A DNA stretch of 64,000 nucleotides, taken from Tichowtungia sp964398915 (GTDB taxonomy: Bacteria > Verrucomicrobiota > Kiritimatiellia > Kiritimatiellales > Tichowtungiaceae). This document shows, in pieces, positions 25,429 through 34,387 of this stretch. The DNA is taken from the NCBI GenBank assembly GCA_964398915.1, contig CAYNOR010000007.1, positions 47,154 to 111,153 on the forward strand. The letters are read 5' to 3'. A program made the translations under genes and the position numbers. The first letter of the stretch is position 1; every line of letters begins with the position of its first letter. The notes under the pieces were generated by a model. The model was not told the origin of the DNA. It saw nothing but the letters and a program-made list of their open reading frames with translations, and did not search any database.

Positions 25429-26319
25429 ATGAGCCAGGCTTTGACGAAAATTAAGATCCCCGGAATCCCCGCGCCGCGTAGCGGCAAAGTACGTGAAATT
25501 TATGATGCAGGCGACAAACTGCTGTTTGTAGCCAGCGACCGTATTTCCGCCTTCGATTGCGTAATGCCCAACGGCATCCCGAAAAAGGGCAGTGTGCTGA
25601 ATATGATTTCGGAGTTCTGGTTTGAGCGCACCGGCGACATCGTTAAAAATCATATGATTACCACGGATGTTAATAAATTCCCCGCACCGTTCAATCAGCA
25701 CGCCGATCAGCTGGCGGGCCGGTCCATGCTCGTCAAGAAAACCGCCGTGTTCCCGGTCGAGTGTATTGTGCGCGGTTACCTGATCGGTTCCGGCTGGAAG
25801 GAATACAAACAGAGCGGCACCATCGGCGGGATGCCGTTACGTCCCGGCTATCAGATGGCCTCTAAGCTCGACGAGCCGATTTTCACCCCGTCCACCAAGG
25901 CCGAGCAGGGCCTTCACGACGAAAATATCTCCTTCGAGAAGGCCAAAGAAATCGTCGGCGCGGCGAAAGCCGAAAAACTGAAAGCGATCAGCATTGCGCT
26001 CTACAAACGGGCTGCTGAATATGCGCTGACCAAAGGAATTATCATTGCCGATACCAAGTTCGAATTCGGTGAACTCGACGGCGAAATCATTCTGATCGAC
26101 GAGGCGCTCACGCCTGACAGCTCGCGTTTTTGGCCCGCCGATACGTACAAGGTTGGATCCTCGCCGATGTCTTATGACAAGCAGTTCGTTCGCGATTACC
26201 TCGAAACTCTCGATTGGGACAAAACTCCGCCCGCGCCCGCGCTGCCGGAAGAGATCATTTCAAAAACGCAGGCCAAGTATCTTGAGGCCTATGAAAGACT
26301 AACCGGAGAGAAACTCTGA
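25429..26319 (+). CDS. purC: Phosphoribosylaminoimidazole-succinocarboxamide synthase
   Basis: This 296-residue SAICAR synthase makes SAICAR from CAIR and aspartate with ATP, in purine synthesis. I chose ATG 25429, 5 nt after TAAGGAG (25417-25423), over a GTG six bases upstream. Motifs GKVREIYDAGDKLLFVASDR, VRGYLIGSGWKEY and DTKFEFGELDGEIILIDE are clear, and ALTPDSSRFWPADTY binds substrate. It is of the longer (about 300-residue) form rather than the 237-residue E. coli type. Its stop overlaps the probable CTG start of the recombinase gene. Confidence 0.97.
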   Translation: MSQALTKIKIPGIPAPRSGKVREIYDAGDKLLFVASDRISAFDCVMPNGIPKKGSVLNMISEFWFERTGDIVKNHMITTDVNKFPAPFNQHADQLAGRSMLVKKTAVFPVECIVRGYLIGSGWKEYKQSGTIGGMPLRPGYQMASKLDEPIFTPSTKAEQGLHDENISFEKAKEIVGAAKAEKLKAISIALYKRAAEYALTKGIIIADTKFEFGELDGEIILIDEALTPDSSRFWPADTYKVGSSPMSYDKQFVRDYLETLDWDKTPPAPALPEEIISKTQAKYLEAYERLTGEKL

Positions 26320-27203
26320 GAGCTCTCTTAGAGCAGTTTCTTGATTATATCTCCCTCGAAATGGGGCTTAGTCGAAATACGCGTGCGGCGTACGCTGATG
26401 ATATCGGGCGTTTCATTGACTGGCTGGCCCAACGGGGCGTCAGTTCGATTAACGCGGTAACGCGAAAGCAGATTCTTGATCATCTGATGGCGGAAAAGGC
26501 GCGAGGGCTGGCCGCTAACTCACTTTCCCGCCATCTCGTTTCACTTAAAGTTTTCTTTCGTTATCTGGCGCAGGAAGGGCTGCTCAGCATTAATGTTGCT
26601 GAGACGATGGAGTCGCCCAAAGTCTGGAAAATGCTTCCGAGTGTGCTGACGCCCAAGGAGATTGACAGGCTTTTCTCTGCGCCGGATTTGACGACCCCGC
26701 TGGGCCTTCGTAATCGTGCGGTACTGGAGTTGTTTTATGCTTCCGGTCTGCGGGTTTCTGAACTGGCCGGTCTCCAGTTAACGGATCTCCATTTTGAAGA
26801 ACACTTTCTTCGCTGTATCGGCAAGGGACGCAAGGAGCGTGTGGTGCCGGTCGGTAAAGATGCCGTTGAAAAAGTGAAGCAGTATATCAAAGAGGTTCGC
26901 CCTCAACTTGCACCCGGCCCGCAGGAACAGACAGTCTTTTTGAGCAGTCGCCGTCAGGCGATGTCGCGCAAGACAATCTGGGACATGATCAAAAAATGCG
27001 CCCGCGATGCCGGAATCACCAAAACTATTTATCCGCACACTCTGCGTCACTCCTTCGCCAGCCATCTGCTGGCTAACGGAGCTCCGTTACGTATGATTCA
27101 GGAGATGCTCGGCCATGCCGACATTGCTACCACGCAGATTTACACGCATGTCGATCCCGACCGGCTTAAAGGGGTGCATCGGCAGTTTCATCCGCGGGCA
27201 TAA
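26316..27203 (+). CDS. xerD: Tyrosine recombinase XerC/XerD
   Basis: This site-specific recombinase resolves chromosome dimers at dif. The catalytic set is complete: R in ASGLRVSEL, K in GKGRKERVVPVG, HxxR in HTLRHSFASHLL, H in LGHADIATTQ and Tyr in QIYTHV. Starting at the first ATG (26361) would lose the conserved N-terminal helix. In frame upstream the sequence reads RALLEQFLDYISLE, exactly the Xer N-terminus. The likely start is therefore CTG at 26316, overlapping the purC stop (CTGA), 6 nt after GGAGAG (26304-26309). That gives 295 residues, the normal size. XerC versus XerD cannot be settled here. Confidence 0.93.
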   Translation: MRALLEQFLDYISLEMGLSRNTRAAYADDIGRFIDWLAQRGVSSINAVTRKQILDHLMAEKARGLAANSLSRHLVSLKVFFRYLAQEGLLSINVAETMESPKVWKMLPSVLTPKEIDRLFSAPDLTTPLGLRNRAVLELFYASGLRVSELAGLQLTDLHFEEHFLRCIGKGRKERVVPVGKDAVEKVKQYIKEVRPQLAPGPQEQTVFLSSRRQAMSRKTIWDMIKKCARDAGITKTIYPHTLRHSFASHLLANGAPLRMIQEMLGHADIATTQIYTHVDPDRLKGVHRQFHPRA

Positions 27204-27234
27204 AAAAAGCGCCCCGGAAGCCGGAGCGCTTTTC
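27204..27234. terminator. Bidirectional intrinsic terminator
   Basis: A run of seven A, a GC-rich stem (GCGCCCCGG with CCGGAGCGC, one mismatch, loop AAG) and TTTT lie between the convergent recombinase and lipoprotein genes. Confidence 0.85.
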
Positions 27235-27253
27235 AATGCACAGCAGGAGCAGA

Positions 27254-28015
27254 TCAAATGCCTTTGATAACTGCCTTGCGCTGAAGTTCGTATTCCTCTT
27301 CGGTGATGAGCTTTTCGTCTTTTAGAATTTTCAACCGCTCGAAGCGGTCACGCGGTGCAGATTTATAGTAGTGCAGGGTGAGGGCAATCTGCTGGGCCAC
27401 ATAGTCGGCCAGAACCGGCGCGGCTTCCTGTTCAACCAGCGGGGTGACCGTTTCGTCGTAGGTCATGTTATGCAATCCGCCGATCAGTGCAGACACGCCG
27501 ATTGTGGGCCAGGCCACACCGTCAACCCAGGTGCGGTCGATGTCGGCATATTTCACGTCGAGACGGACGGGGATGTACATGCTGTTGATGAGTTTGCCGG
27601 TTTTGGCATCATTAAGAGTTACATCAATGTCGTACATGACGTGGTGGTTGTATCCGTGCCATGACGGGAACCAGATCAGGAAGCCGGGGAAGTCAGCCCA
27701 GAAGTTCCAGCCGGAGCCTTTATATTTGGAGACCACGGAAATGTTGGCTATGACATCAATGAATTCATTGTTGTCATCTACAGCGGTGGTGGCCTGTGCG
27801 TTATATTTTAGCAGGTCGCGGCTGACCGCATGCACAAAACGGTGACCGTTGAGATCAGCGGCATTGGCCCGAATACCGATGCGCAGACGTTCATCCAGTG
27901 CTACAATTGTTTTGTTGTGATAATTATTCATGTTGGTGATGGCCATCGGATGGGTGCACCCGGTGATGACGGCAACCAACGCGAGAAGAGGGAGGTGGAA
28001 GCTCAGTTTTTTCAT
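27254..28015 (-). CDS. Lipoprotein with C-terminal SHOCT-like segment
   Basis: This 253-residue lipoprotein starts MKKLSFHLPLLALVAVITGC, with an AAGGAG ribosome site six bases upstream; the 72-codon open extension is rejected. Lipobox ITGC gives the mature Cys. The central region (~45-190) has a fold unknown to me, with repeated strands and a hydrophobic GFLIWFPSW segment. The last 30 residues, RLKILKDEKLITEEEYELQR, match the SHOCT motif (short C-terminal oligomerisation domain). An envelope protein of unknown function. Confidence 0.75.
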   Translation of the reverse strand: MKKLSFHLPLLALVAVITGCTHPMAITNMNNYHNKTIVALDERLRIGIRANAADLNGHRFVHAVSRDLLKYNAQATTAVDDNNEFIDVIANISVVSKYKGSGWNFWADFPGFLIWFPSWHGYNHHVMYDIDVTLNDAKTGKLINSMYIPVRLDVKYADIDRTWVDGVAWPTIGVSALIGGLHNMTYDETVTPLVEQEAAPVLADYVAQQIALTLHYYKSAPRDRFERLKILKDEKLITEEEYELQRKAVIKGI

Positions 28016-28184
28016 AGTCTGCTCCTTTTGCTGTTTCCTGAATACATGGATGCATTTTCGCCCGCAACGACCCCTTTCATAGACTGAAAGCGGTTTTCTG
28101 TAAATACTATAAATTCTATAGGGGGGTTCCAAATTCAGGGAAAAATCTTTCGTTTGGCGCGGAGCGGAGCGTATAACCAACCGC

Positions 28185-28868
28185 ATGAAGCAAAGAATTT
28201 TCAAAGCGCTTGAGAAACGTATCAAATACAAATTTAAAAAAGTGGCACTGCTGGAGGCTGCTTTAACCCATCCGTCGTTTCGTTATGAAAATCCAGATGC
28301 GACAGCCGACAATCAGCGGCTGGAGTTTTTAGGCGATGCGGTGCTCGGATTACTGGCCGCTGACGTGCTCATGGCAAAAAACCCGCAGGCGGCAGAGGGC
28401 GAGCTGACGAAACTTAAGAGCGCCGTCACTTCGGGGTTGGCGCTGGCTGCGCGGGCCCGCATTCTCGGGCTGGGCGAACATCTGCGGCTGGGCAAGGGAG
28501 AGGCGGCCAGTGGCGGTGCAGATCGTGATTCTAATTTGGAAGATGCCTTGGAGGCTCTGCTCGGTGCCGTCTGGCTCGATGGCGGACTGAAAGCCGCCCG
28601 CAAACTTTTTGAAAATCATATCTTCCAACCCTTGGAAAACGGGACGCCGGTGCTGAATAATCCAAAAGGCATGCTGCAGGAATATGCTCAGAAAAAGGGT
28701 TATCCGGCTCCTGGCTATCAGGTGATTGAAGCGAGTGGCCCGGATCATGCCCGCCAGTACTGCGTTGAAGTGACAGTTTCAACCTATGCGTTTCGCGGCG
28801 AAGGAACCAGCCGTCGCGAGGCTGAAAAAATGGCGGCAGAAAAGGCCGTATTGAATATGATCAAATAG
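28185..28868 (+). CDS. rnc: Ribonuclease III
   Basis: This 227-residue double-stranded RNA endonuclease processes rRNA and mRNA. The RNase III signature NQRLEFLGDAVLG is intact, a second acidic site is in NLEDALEALLGAVWLDGG, and the dsRBD runs from ~155 (NPKGMLQEYAQKKG) to the end (SRREAEKMAAEKAVLNM). The length matches E. coli Rnc (226). It is divergent from the SHOCT lipoprotein. No era or acpP gene adjoins it. A perfect TTCCAA-N3-TTGGAA palindrome is in the interdomain region (28623-28637). Confidence 0.97.
   Translation: MKQRIFKALEKRIKYKFKKVALLEAALTHPSFRYENPDATADNQRLEFLGDAVLGLLAADVLMAKNPQAAEGELTKLKSAVTSGLALAARARILGLGEHLRLGKGEAASGGADRDSNLEDALEALLGAVWLDGGLKAARKLFENHIFQPLENGTPVLNNPKGMLQEYAQKKGYPAPGYQVIEASGPDHARQYCVEVTVSTYAFRGEGTSRREAEKMAAEKAVLNMIK
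28623..28637. repeat. Dispersed palindrome TTCCAA-N3-TTGGAA (perfect)
   Basis: Perfect copy with spacer CCC inside rnc; same spacer as the copy at 2787. Confidence 0.7.
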
Positions 28869-28906
28869 GCAATGTTTATGCTCAGTAACGTTTCAGGAGT
28901 CTAAAA

Positions 28907-31462
28907 ATGAGTGCATTAAAGGTTAAAGAAAATCTCTATTGGGTTGGCGTGCAGGATCATGACATCCGCGTCTTTGACATTGTGATGGTGACTGAAACCG
29001 GAACGAGCTACAACAGCTACATTCTTAAAACGGGAAACCATACGGTGCTGTTTGAAACCGTGAAGCTGAAGTTCTTCGACCAGTTCCTGAAAAATATCAA
29101 AGAGGTCTGCGATCCGACTGAGATTGATTACATTGTCATTGACCACACCGAGCCTGACCATGCCGGTTCGCTTGAAAAGCTGCTCGACTATGCCCCGAAT
29201 GCCAACGTGCTCGCCTCCAATGTGGCACTGAGCTATCTGAAAGATATCTGCAACCGCGAAATCCCAGGCAAGGCGGTGGCGGACGACGAGATAATTAAAA
29301 TTGATGATATTCATCTGCAGTTTATTTCCGTACCGTTTCTTCACTGGCCCGATTCGATTTACACGTACATCCCGGAACTGAAAACGCTGGTCACCTGCGA
29401 CTCGTTTGGCTGTCACTATGCCGATGACAAGGTTTTTAATGACCGGATCGAAGGTGATTTTACGCCAGCCTATCAGTATTACTTCAACATGATCATGGGC
29501 CCGTTTAAACCGTACGTGCAGTACGCGCTGGAGCGTATCAAGCCGCTCGCTATTGAGACGATCTGTTGCGGCCACGGGCCGGTGTTGCGTAAAGATATTC
29601 CGCATTATATCGGGCTCTATGACCAGTGGAGTAAGCCCGTGAAGAAAGAAAAACACAATAAACCGAAAGTAGTGACTGCATTCGTCTCGGCTTACGGCTA
29701 CAGCGAACGGCTGGCGCGCGAAATCAGCGCCGGTGTGCGCGACGTGATCGATGCCGATGTCAGTCTGCGTGACATGGTCACCGAGGATCACGATAAAGTA
29801 CTGGCCGAGATAAAAGAGGCTGACGGCTTTCTGCTCGGCACCTGTACGATCAACGGCGACGCACTGCCGCCGATTGTGAATCTGGCGATGGGGCTCAATG
29901 GCATTACCGAAGGCGGTAAAGTCGCCGGCGTTTTCGGCAGTTACGGCTGGAGCGGCGAAGGCCCAGACATGGTCATGGGTCGCCTGAGTCTGCTGCGCAT
30001 GAAAACCGTCGAGCCGGCTTTCAAAATAATTTTCAACCCCGAGAACAAGGACAAGCTCTCCAAAGCCCGCAAATACGGACAGAAGTTCGGCAAAAAACTG
30101 CAGGAAGAATGGGTGAAAATGAAGACCGATGCGGCCGGAAAAACCTACTGGAAATGTACCGTCTGCGGCGAGGTGTTTGAAGGCGCCATGCCGCCGCAGA
30201 ACTGCCCGGTTTGCGGCGCAGGGCAGGAGGCGTTTATCGAGTACACGCCGGAAGTTGTCACGTTCCGTGATGACCGTGAAATGCGCGTCGCCATCATCGG
30301 CTCCGGCGCGGGCGGACTCGCCGCCGCCGAAGCGCTGCGTAAACGCAACGACAAGGCGCAGATTGACCTCTACACCCGCGAAGAACTTCTGCCGTATTAC
30401 CGCCCCGTGCTCACCCGTGCGCTGGCTGATAAAGTGGAAGATACCGAATACTTCATTCATCCGGAGCACTGGTACGCAACCCGCCGTATCAACCTTCATC
30501 TCGGTGCGACGGTTGAAAGCCTGTCGCCGCGCGATAAGTCGTTCCGGCTGGCGGACGGCCAAACGGTATTGTACGACAAGCTGGTGCTGGCCACCGGTGC
30601 TTCCTGCTTTATTCCGCCGATTCAGGGCGCGCATCTGCCCGAAGTGGTCGCGCTGCGCGAAAAAACCGACTTTGACCGGCTGAACGGACTGCTCGCGGGC
30701 GGAACGAAAAAAGTTTCCATTATTGGCGGCGGACTGCTCGGCCTCGAAACAGCCGATGCACTCCACCGGCTCGGCCATCAGGTGACGGTGCTGGAAGCCT
30801 GTCCGTCGGTACTGCCGCGCCAGCTCGATCCCGACGGCTCACCGCTCTTCACTAGAATCATTCAGAAGAGCGGCATCGAAATTCACTACGGCGTTTACGT
30901 CGAAGAAATTCTCGGCGAAGGTAAGGTGACCGGACTGAAAACGCGCGCGCCGCAGGAAATTCCGGCAGGTATCGTTATTGTCTCGGCGGGTATTAAGCCG
31001 AACGTTGAGCTGGCGAAAGAAGCCGGCCTGAAGACCGACCGCGGCATTGAAGTCAACGAACGGATGCAGACCTCGGATTCCGACATCTACGCCGTCGGCG
31101 ACTGCGCCGCCGTTCGCGGACGTTGCAGTGGACTGTGGGAGCCGGCGTCGCTGCAGGGCAATATCGCCGGAGCCAACATCGCGGGCGACGACAAAACCTA
31201 TTCATGCAAACTCTATGGCGCGACACTGGCCGCTTTCGGCACCTCGCTGTTTTCTATCGGCGACCTCGGCGCGGGTGACGGGAAGTACGAGCAGATCATG
31301 GAGTACAACGAACTGAGCGAAAAATACCGCAAGATTTACTTCAAGGACGACAAGGTCGTCGGCGGCGTGCTGCTTGGCGACGTGAAGCTGACCAATCCGC
31401 TACTGCTCAGTGTCACCCGCGGCCTCGACACCGAAACCGCGCTGGAAATGATGAAGCTGTAG
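28907..31462 (+). CDS. Flavodiiron protein-rubredoxin-NAD(P)H:rubredoxin reductase fusion
   Basis: This 851-residue single chain combines a complete oxygen/NO-reducing system. Residues 1-245 form the MBL-like diiron domain (DHTEPDHAGS, then HWPDSIYTY and CCGHGPV). Residues ~255-395 are flavodoxin (FMN; TAFVSAYGYSERLA, GSYGWSGEGP). Residues ~411-448 are rubredoxin (CTVCGEVFEG, CPVCG). Residues ~458-851 are an FAD/NAD-dependent reductase (IIGSGAGGLAAAE, IIGGGLLGLETA, IYAVGDCA). E. coli has only the first three parts and a separate NorW. The triple fusion matches the rare class F flavodiiron proteins. It should reduce O2 to water, or NO to N2O, using NAD(P)H, protecting an anaerobe. AGGAG precedes the start. 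Confidence 0.95.
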   Translation: MSALKVKENLYWVGVQDHDIRVFDIVMVTETGTSYNSYILKTGNHTVLFETVKLKFFDQFLKNIKEVCDPTEIDYIVIDHTEPDHAGSLEKLLDYAPNANVLASNVALSYLKDICNREIPGKAVADDEIIKIDDIHLQFISVPFLHWPDSIYTYIPELKTLVTCDSFGCHYADDKVFNDRIEGDFTPAYQYYFNMIMGPFKPYVQYALERIKPLAIETICCGHGPVLRKDIPHYIGLYDQWSKPVKKEKHNKPKVVTAFVSAYGYSERLAREISAGVRDVIDADVSLRDMVTEDHDKVLAEIKEADGFLLGTCTINGDALPPIVNLAMGLNGITEGGKVAGVFGSYGWSGEGPDMVMGRLSLLRMKTVEPAFKIIFNPENKDKLSKARKYGQKFGKKLQEEWVKMKTDAAGKTYWKCTVCGEVFEGAMPPQNCPVCGAGQEAFIEYTPEVVTFRDDREMRVAIIGSGAGGLAAAEALRKRNDKAQIDLYTREELLPYYRPVLTRALADKVEDTEYFIHPEHWYATRRINLHLGATVESLSPRDKSFRLADGQTVLYDKLVLATGASCFIPPIQGAHLPEVVALREKTDFDRLNGLLAGGTKKVSIIGGGLLGLETADALHRLGHQVTVLEACPSVLPRQLDPDGSPLFTRIIQKSGIEIHYGVYVEEILGEGKVTGLKTRAPQEIPAGIVIVSAGIKPNVELAKEAGLKTDRGIEVNERMQTSDSDIYAVGDCAAVRGRCSGLWEPASLQGNIAGANIAGDDKTYSCKLYGATLAAFGTSLFSIGDLGAGDGKYEQIMEYNELSEKYRKIYFKDDKVVGGVLLGDVKLTNPLLLSVTRGLDTETALEMMKL

Positions 31463-31464
31463 CC

Positions 31465-31550
31465 TAACGAGTGCTACCTAATACGTAATTTACTTCGGCG
31501 CGATGGAGTACAAATCTTCTGTTACGAATTACGTGTTACTCGTTACGTTC
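31465..31550. repeat. Phased inverted repeat, 7-nt units
   Basis: The left arm (31465-31492) has units such as TAACGAG and TAATACG. The right arm (31521-31548) has units such as GTTACGA and ATTACGT. It fills the gap between convergent genes, and its last bases overlap the rhomboid stop (31549-31551). Confidence 0.8.
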
Positions 31551-32319
31551 ATTGTTTCCCAGCGCGTTTGAGCAGGTCGCGTTCACGGTTTGTCAAAGAG
31601 TGCATGCCCTGCTGAGCGGCTTTGTCGAGAATGCGGTCGATCTCCGCGCGGCTGACGGGCGGCTTTACCTTGGCTTTAAAATTTTCCTTTATCTTCCACA
31701 GCAGGTCGGTGCGTCCGATGACAGTTGCGTAAACGTAACCGGCGATACCGCCGCCGAGGTGCGCGGCGTTGGCGATGCCGCCACCGGGTCCGGCAAGTGT
31801 ATGCATGAATTCATAGGCACCGAGCAACAGGACAAAGAGCCAGGCTTTGATCGGGAAGAAGGGCAGGAAGATGAGGATGAGTTCGCGCTTGGGGTAAAGT
31901 GCGGCGTAGGCACCGAGGATTCCGAAAATGGCGCCGGAGGCCCCAATACAGGAACCGTAAGGGGCGAGCAGTGACCAGCCGAGTCCGCCGAGGATGCCGC
32001 TCAGAAAGTAGAGGGCGAAGAAGCGGTTGGTGCCAAGTGCCCGCTCCGTTTCCGGACCTAGGAAGTAAAGACCCATCATATTGGAAAACAAATGCCAGAA
32101 GCCTTTGTGGATAAATAGATAGGTAACGAGGTTCCAGAAGCTGAATGTGTTCCACCAGCCTGCGCTTAAGGCGCATAAATTACTGAGAGGAAATCCCAAA
32201 AGGTGTTCGATGGCATAGGCAGCAATGTTGGCAAAGAGCAGCATCTGTACGCCAAAAGTCATTTCAGTCGGGGTTCCGTCGATATTCTGGGTTGCAGTTC
32301 TCATAAGTGAAGAGATCAT
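31549..32319 (-). CDS. Rhomboid-family intramembrane serine protease
   Basis: This 256-residue integral membrane protein has six TM helices. The catalytic Ser is in GASGAIFGILGAYAAL, the His in AHLGGGIAGYVYA, and the L1-loop/oxyanion region includes HKGFWHLFSNMMGLYFLG, a family hallmark. The last ~50 residues form a soluble tail (AEIDRILDKAAQQG, LTNRERDLLKRA) common in PVC and Bacteroidetes rhomboids. The start is uncertain between codon 1 (32319) and MRTATQNID (32304); neither has a good ribosome site. It cleaves TM substrates, unknown here. Confidence 0.93.
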   Translation of the reverse strand: MISSLMRTATQNIDGTPTEMTFGVQMLLFANIAAYAIEHLLGFPLSNLCALSAGWWNTFSFWNLVTYLFIHKGFWHLFSNMMGLYFLGPETERALGTNRFFALYFLSGILGGLGWSLLAPYGSCIGASGAIFGILGAYAALYPKRELILIFLPFFPIKAWLFVLLLGAYEFMHTLAGPGGGIANAAHLGGGIAGYVYATVIGRTDLLWKIKENFKAKVKPPVSRAEIDRILDKAAQQGMHSLTNRERDLLKRAGKQ

Positions 32320-32398
32320 AACCGTTTTTTAATGAATTGCAAAAGAGAGCCGCTTGAATTAATTTCCCCACCCAATTACAGAAATTCAGGATATAAAA

Positions 32399-33370
32399 AT
32401 GGCAGATATTTTTTTAAAACCGTATGACGAACAGCGTAAGCCTCCGAGAAGGTTTATTTTGACCGCATTGGTCGTATTGGCTGTGACCCTGGCCGTGATA
32501 GGCCTGTGCTTGTGGATGGACAGCCGCTCGCTCACAGTTTCTGAACAGAAGCCGGATGTTCAGGAAAAACCGGCTCAGCCAGTCAAATCCGAAACCCCGG
32601 CGCCTGCACCGGTCGCGCCAGCCACTCCAGCGGTTTCTGATGCCGATTTTAAGGCCCAACAGCTTTTCACTCGCGCTCAGAGTCTTGCCGCTGCGGGCAA
32701 TTTGGTGCAGGCACGCGACCTGCTCGGCGACGTGATGACAACCGCTACCGACGAGAGCCTGAAAAACAACGCCTTGCGCTTTCAGGGGCGTGTTAACATG
32801 CAACTTTTTATTTCTACGACACCAACTCCTGAGAAAAAGAGTTATGTGATTCAGCCCGGCGACTCGCTCGATAAAATCGCGCGTTTGAACAAGACTACGG
32901 TGGAGCTGATTCGCAAGATGAACAAAATGGAAAATGATCTGATTCATCCCGGTGGACGGCTACTTATCCCTGCCGCACCGTTTATCGTACAGGTTGACAA
33001 ATCCGCTAAAACGGTGGATCTGACGATGAATGGCAAGCTTCTTAAGCGTTACATCGCCGGGCTTGGCATGAACGGAAAAACCCCGCTTGGCACATTTCGT
33101 ACGGTTGTTCATCAGACGAATCCGGATTGGACTCCGCCGGGCGGAGGTATTATTCCGTTTGGCGATCCTCGTAATATGCTGGGCACCCGCTGGATGTCTA
33201 TTCAGGACTCGACCCGTCCGGAAATTAAAGGATTTGGTATTCATGGCACTGCTTTGCGTGACAGCATTGGCGCCGAAACCAGCAACGGTTGCGTTCGCAT
33301 GCTGAATGAAGATGTCGAAGAACTCTATCTGCTGATCCCTCGCGGGACGGAAGTTGTCATCAGCGAATAA
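32399..33370 (+). CDS. L,D-transpeptidase (YkuD) with LysM domain
   Basis: This 323-residue periplasmic enzyme cross-links peptidoglycan or attaches proteins to it. A cytoplasmic stub of ~20 residues precedes one TM helix (~21-41), so it is membrane-anchored. A proline-rich linker (~50-80), a TPR-like helix pair (~82-135), a LysM domain (~147-192: VIQPGDSLDKIARLN) and a YkuD domain (~200-323) follow. The catalytic motif is GIHGT and, 16 residues on, SNGCVRM with the nucleophilic Cys. Thirteen bases separate it from accA, so they may be cotranscribed. Confidence 0.93.
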   Translation: MADIFLKPYDEQRKPPRRFILTALVVLAVTLAVIGLCLWMDSRSLTVSEQKPDVQEKPAQPVKSETPAPAPVAPATPAVSDADFKAQQLFTRAQSLAAAGNLVQARDLLGDVMTTATDESLKNNALRFQGRVNMQLFISTTPTPEKKSYVIQPGDSLDKIARLNKTTVELIRKMNKMENDLIHPGGRLLIPAAPFIVQVDKSAKTVDLTMNGKLLKRYIAGLGMNGKTPLGTFRTVVHQTNPDWTPPGGGIIPFGDPRNMLGTRWMSIQDSTRPEIKGFGIHGTALRDSIGAETSNGCVRMLNEDVEELYLLIPRGTEVVISE

Positions 33371-33383
33371 AAACGGAGTAATT

Positions 33384-34340
33384 ATGCCGCCTTTTACACT
33401 GTCTTTTGAAAAACCGGTGCTTGAGCTTGAGAAAAAACTGCACGAGCTGGAAAACTTCAGCAAGAAGCAGGACATCGACGTCTCGCATGAAGTCGAACGG
33501 ATGAAAGAAAAGATCGCGGCGACCCGCGGGCAGATCTACGGCAACCTGACAGCATGGCAGAAAGTTCAGGTCGCCCGTCATCCTGAGCGTCCTTACACGC
33601 TGGATTATATCCGGAATATGACCACCGACTTTGTCGAAATTCATGGTGACCGCATTCATGGTGATGACCGTGCCATCATCGGAGGATTTGCAAAAATAGA
33701 CGGCCAGAAGGTCATGATCATCGGCTCTCAGAAAGGCCGCGACACCAAGAGCAATCTGGAATGTAATTTCGGCTGCGCTTATCCGGAGGGCTACCGTAAA
33801 GCCCTGCGGCTCACGCGGCTGGCCGATAAGTTTAATGTGCCGGTGGTTACGCTCATTGATACCCCCGGTGCATTTCCGGGACTTGAATCTGAAAAACGCC
33901 ACATTGCTGAAGCCATCGCGGTCAATTTGCGTGAAATGTTCAATATCCGTGTGCCGATTGTCGTGGTTATCATCGGAGAAGGCGGTTCCGGCGGCGCGCT
34001 GGGAATCGGAGTCGGCGACCGTATTTTAATTTGTGAACACGCTTACTATTCCGTCATTTCGCCTGAAGGCTGTGCCGCGATTCTTTTTAAAGATCGCGCT
34101 TATGCCGACAAATCAGCGGAAGCGCTCAAAATTACGGCTCAGCACCTCATTGAAAACAAGCTGGCCGACGAAATTGTACCTGAGCCGAGAGGCGGAGCGC
34201 ACACTGATCCAAAGGCGGCCGCTGACAATCTCAAGGCCGTTCTTTTGCGCAACCTTGCTGAGCTCAAAAAGCAAACCCCCGAACAGCTTATGGACGCCCG
34301 CTACGCCAAATTCCGCGACATGGGTGTTTTCGTTGAATAA
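33384..34340 (+). CDS. accA: Acetyl-CoA carboxylase carboxyltransferase subunit alpha
   Basis: This 318-residue subunit, with AccD, transfers CO2 from carboxybiotin to acetyl-CoA, the first step of fatty-acid synthesis. I chose MPPFTLSFEKP at 33384, after CGGAGTA; ten upstream codons are excluded. Motifs ARHPERPYTLDYI, LIDTPGAFPG, GEGGSGGALGIGVGD and YYSVISPEGCAAILFKD are diagnostic. Length agrees with E. coli AccA (319). accB, accC and accD are not in the window. Confidence 0.97.
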   Translation: MPPFTLSFEKPVLELEKKLHELENFSKKQDIDVSHEVERMKEKIAATRGQIYGNLTAWQKVQVARHPERPYTLDYIRNMTTDFVEIHGDRIHGDDRAIIGGFAKIDGQKVMIIGSQKGRDTKSNLECNFGCAYPEGYRKALRLTRLADKFNVPVVTLIDTPGAFPGLESEKRHIAEAIAVNLREMFNIRVPIVVVIIGEGGSGGALGIGVGDRILICEHAYYSVISPEGCAAILFKDRAYADKSAEALKITAQHLIENKLADEIVPEPRGGAHTDPKAAADNLKAVLLRNLAELKKQTPEQLMDARYAKFRDMGVFVE

Positions 34341-34387
34341 TGAGTAAGGATTGATTCGACGCTGCGCTGGATGTGCTTCGGAGGGGC

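Noticed and set aside
26316..27203. Integrase of a prophage or integrative element
   Set aside because: Sequence and size match housekeeping XerC/D; no phage genes, attachment repeats or tRNA junction adjoin it.
28916..30778. 620-codon open frame on the minus strand opposite the flavodiiron fusion
   Set aside because: The plus-strand protein has all domain motifs; the antisense frame has no recognisable domain, start site or promoter and reflects codon-position GC bias.
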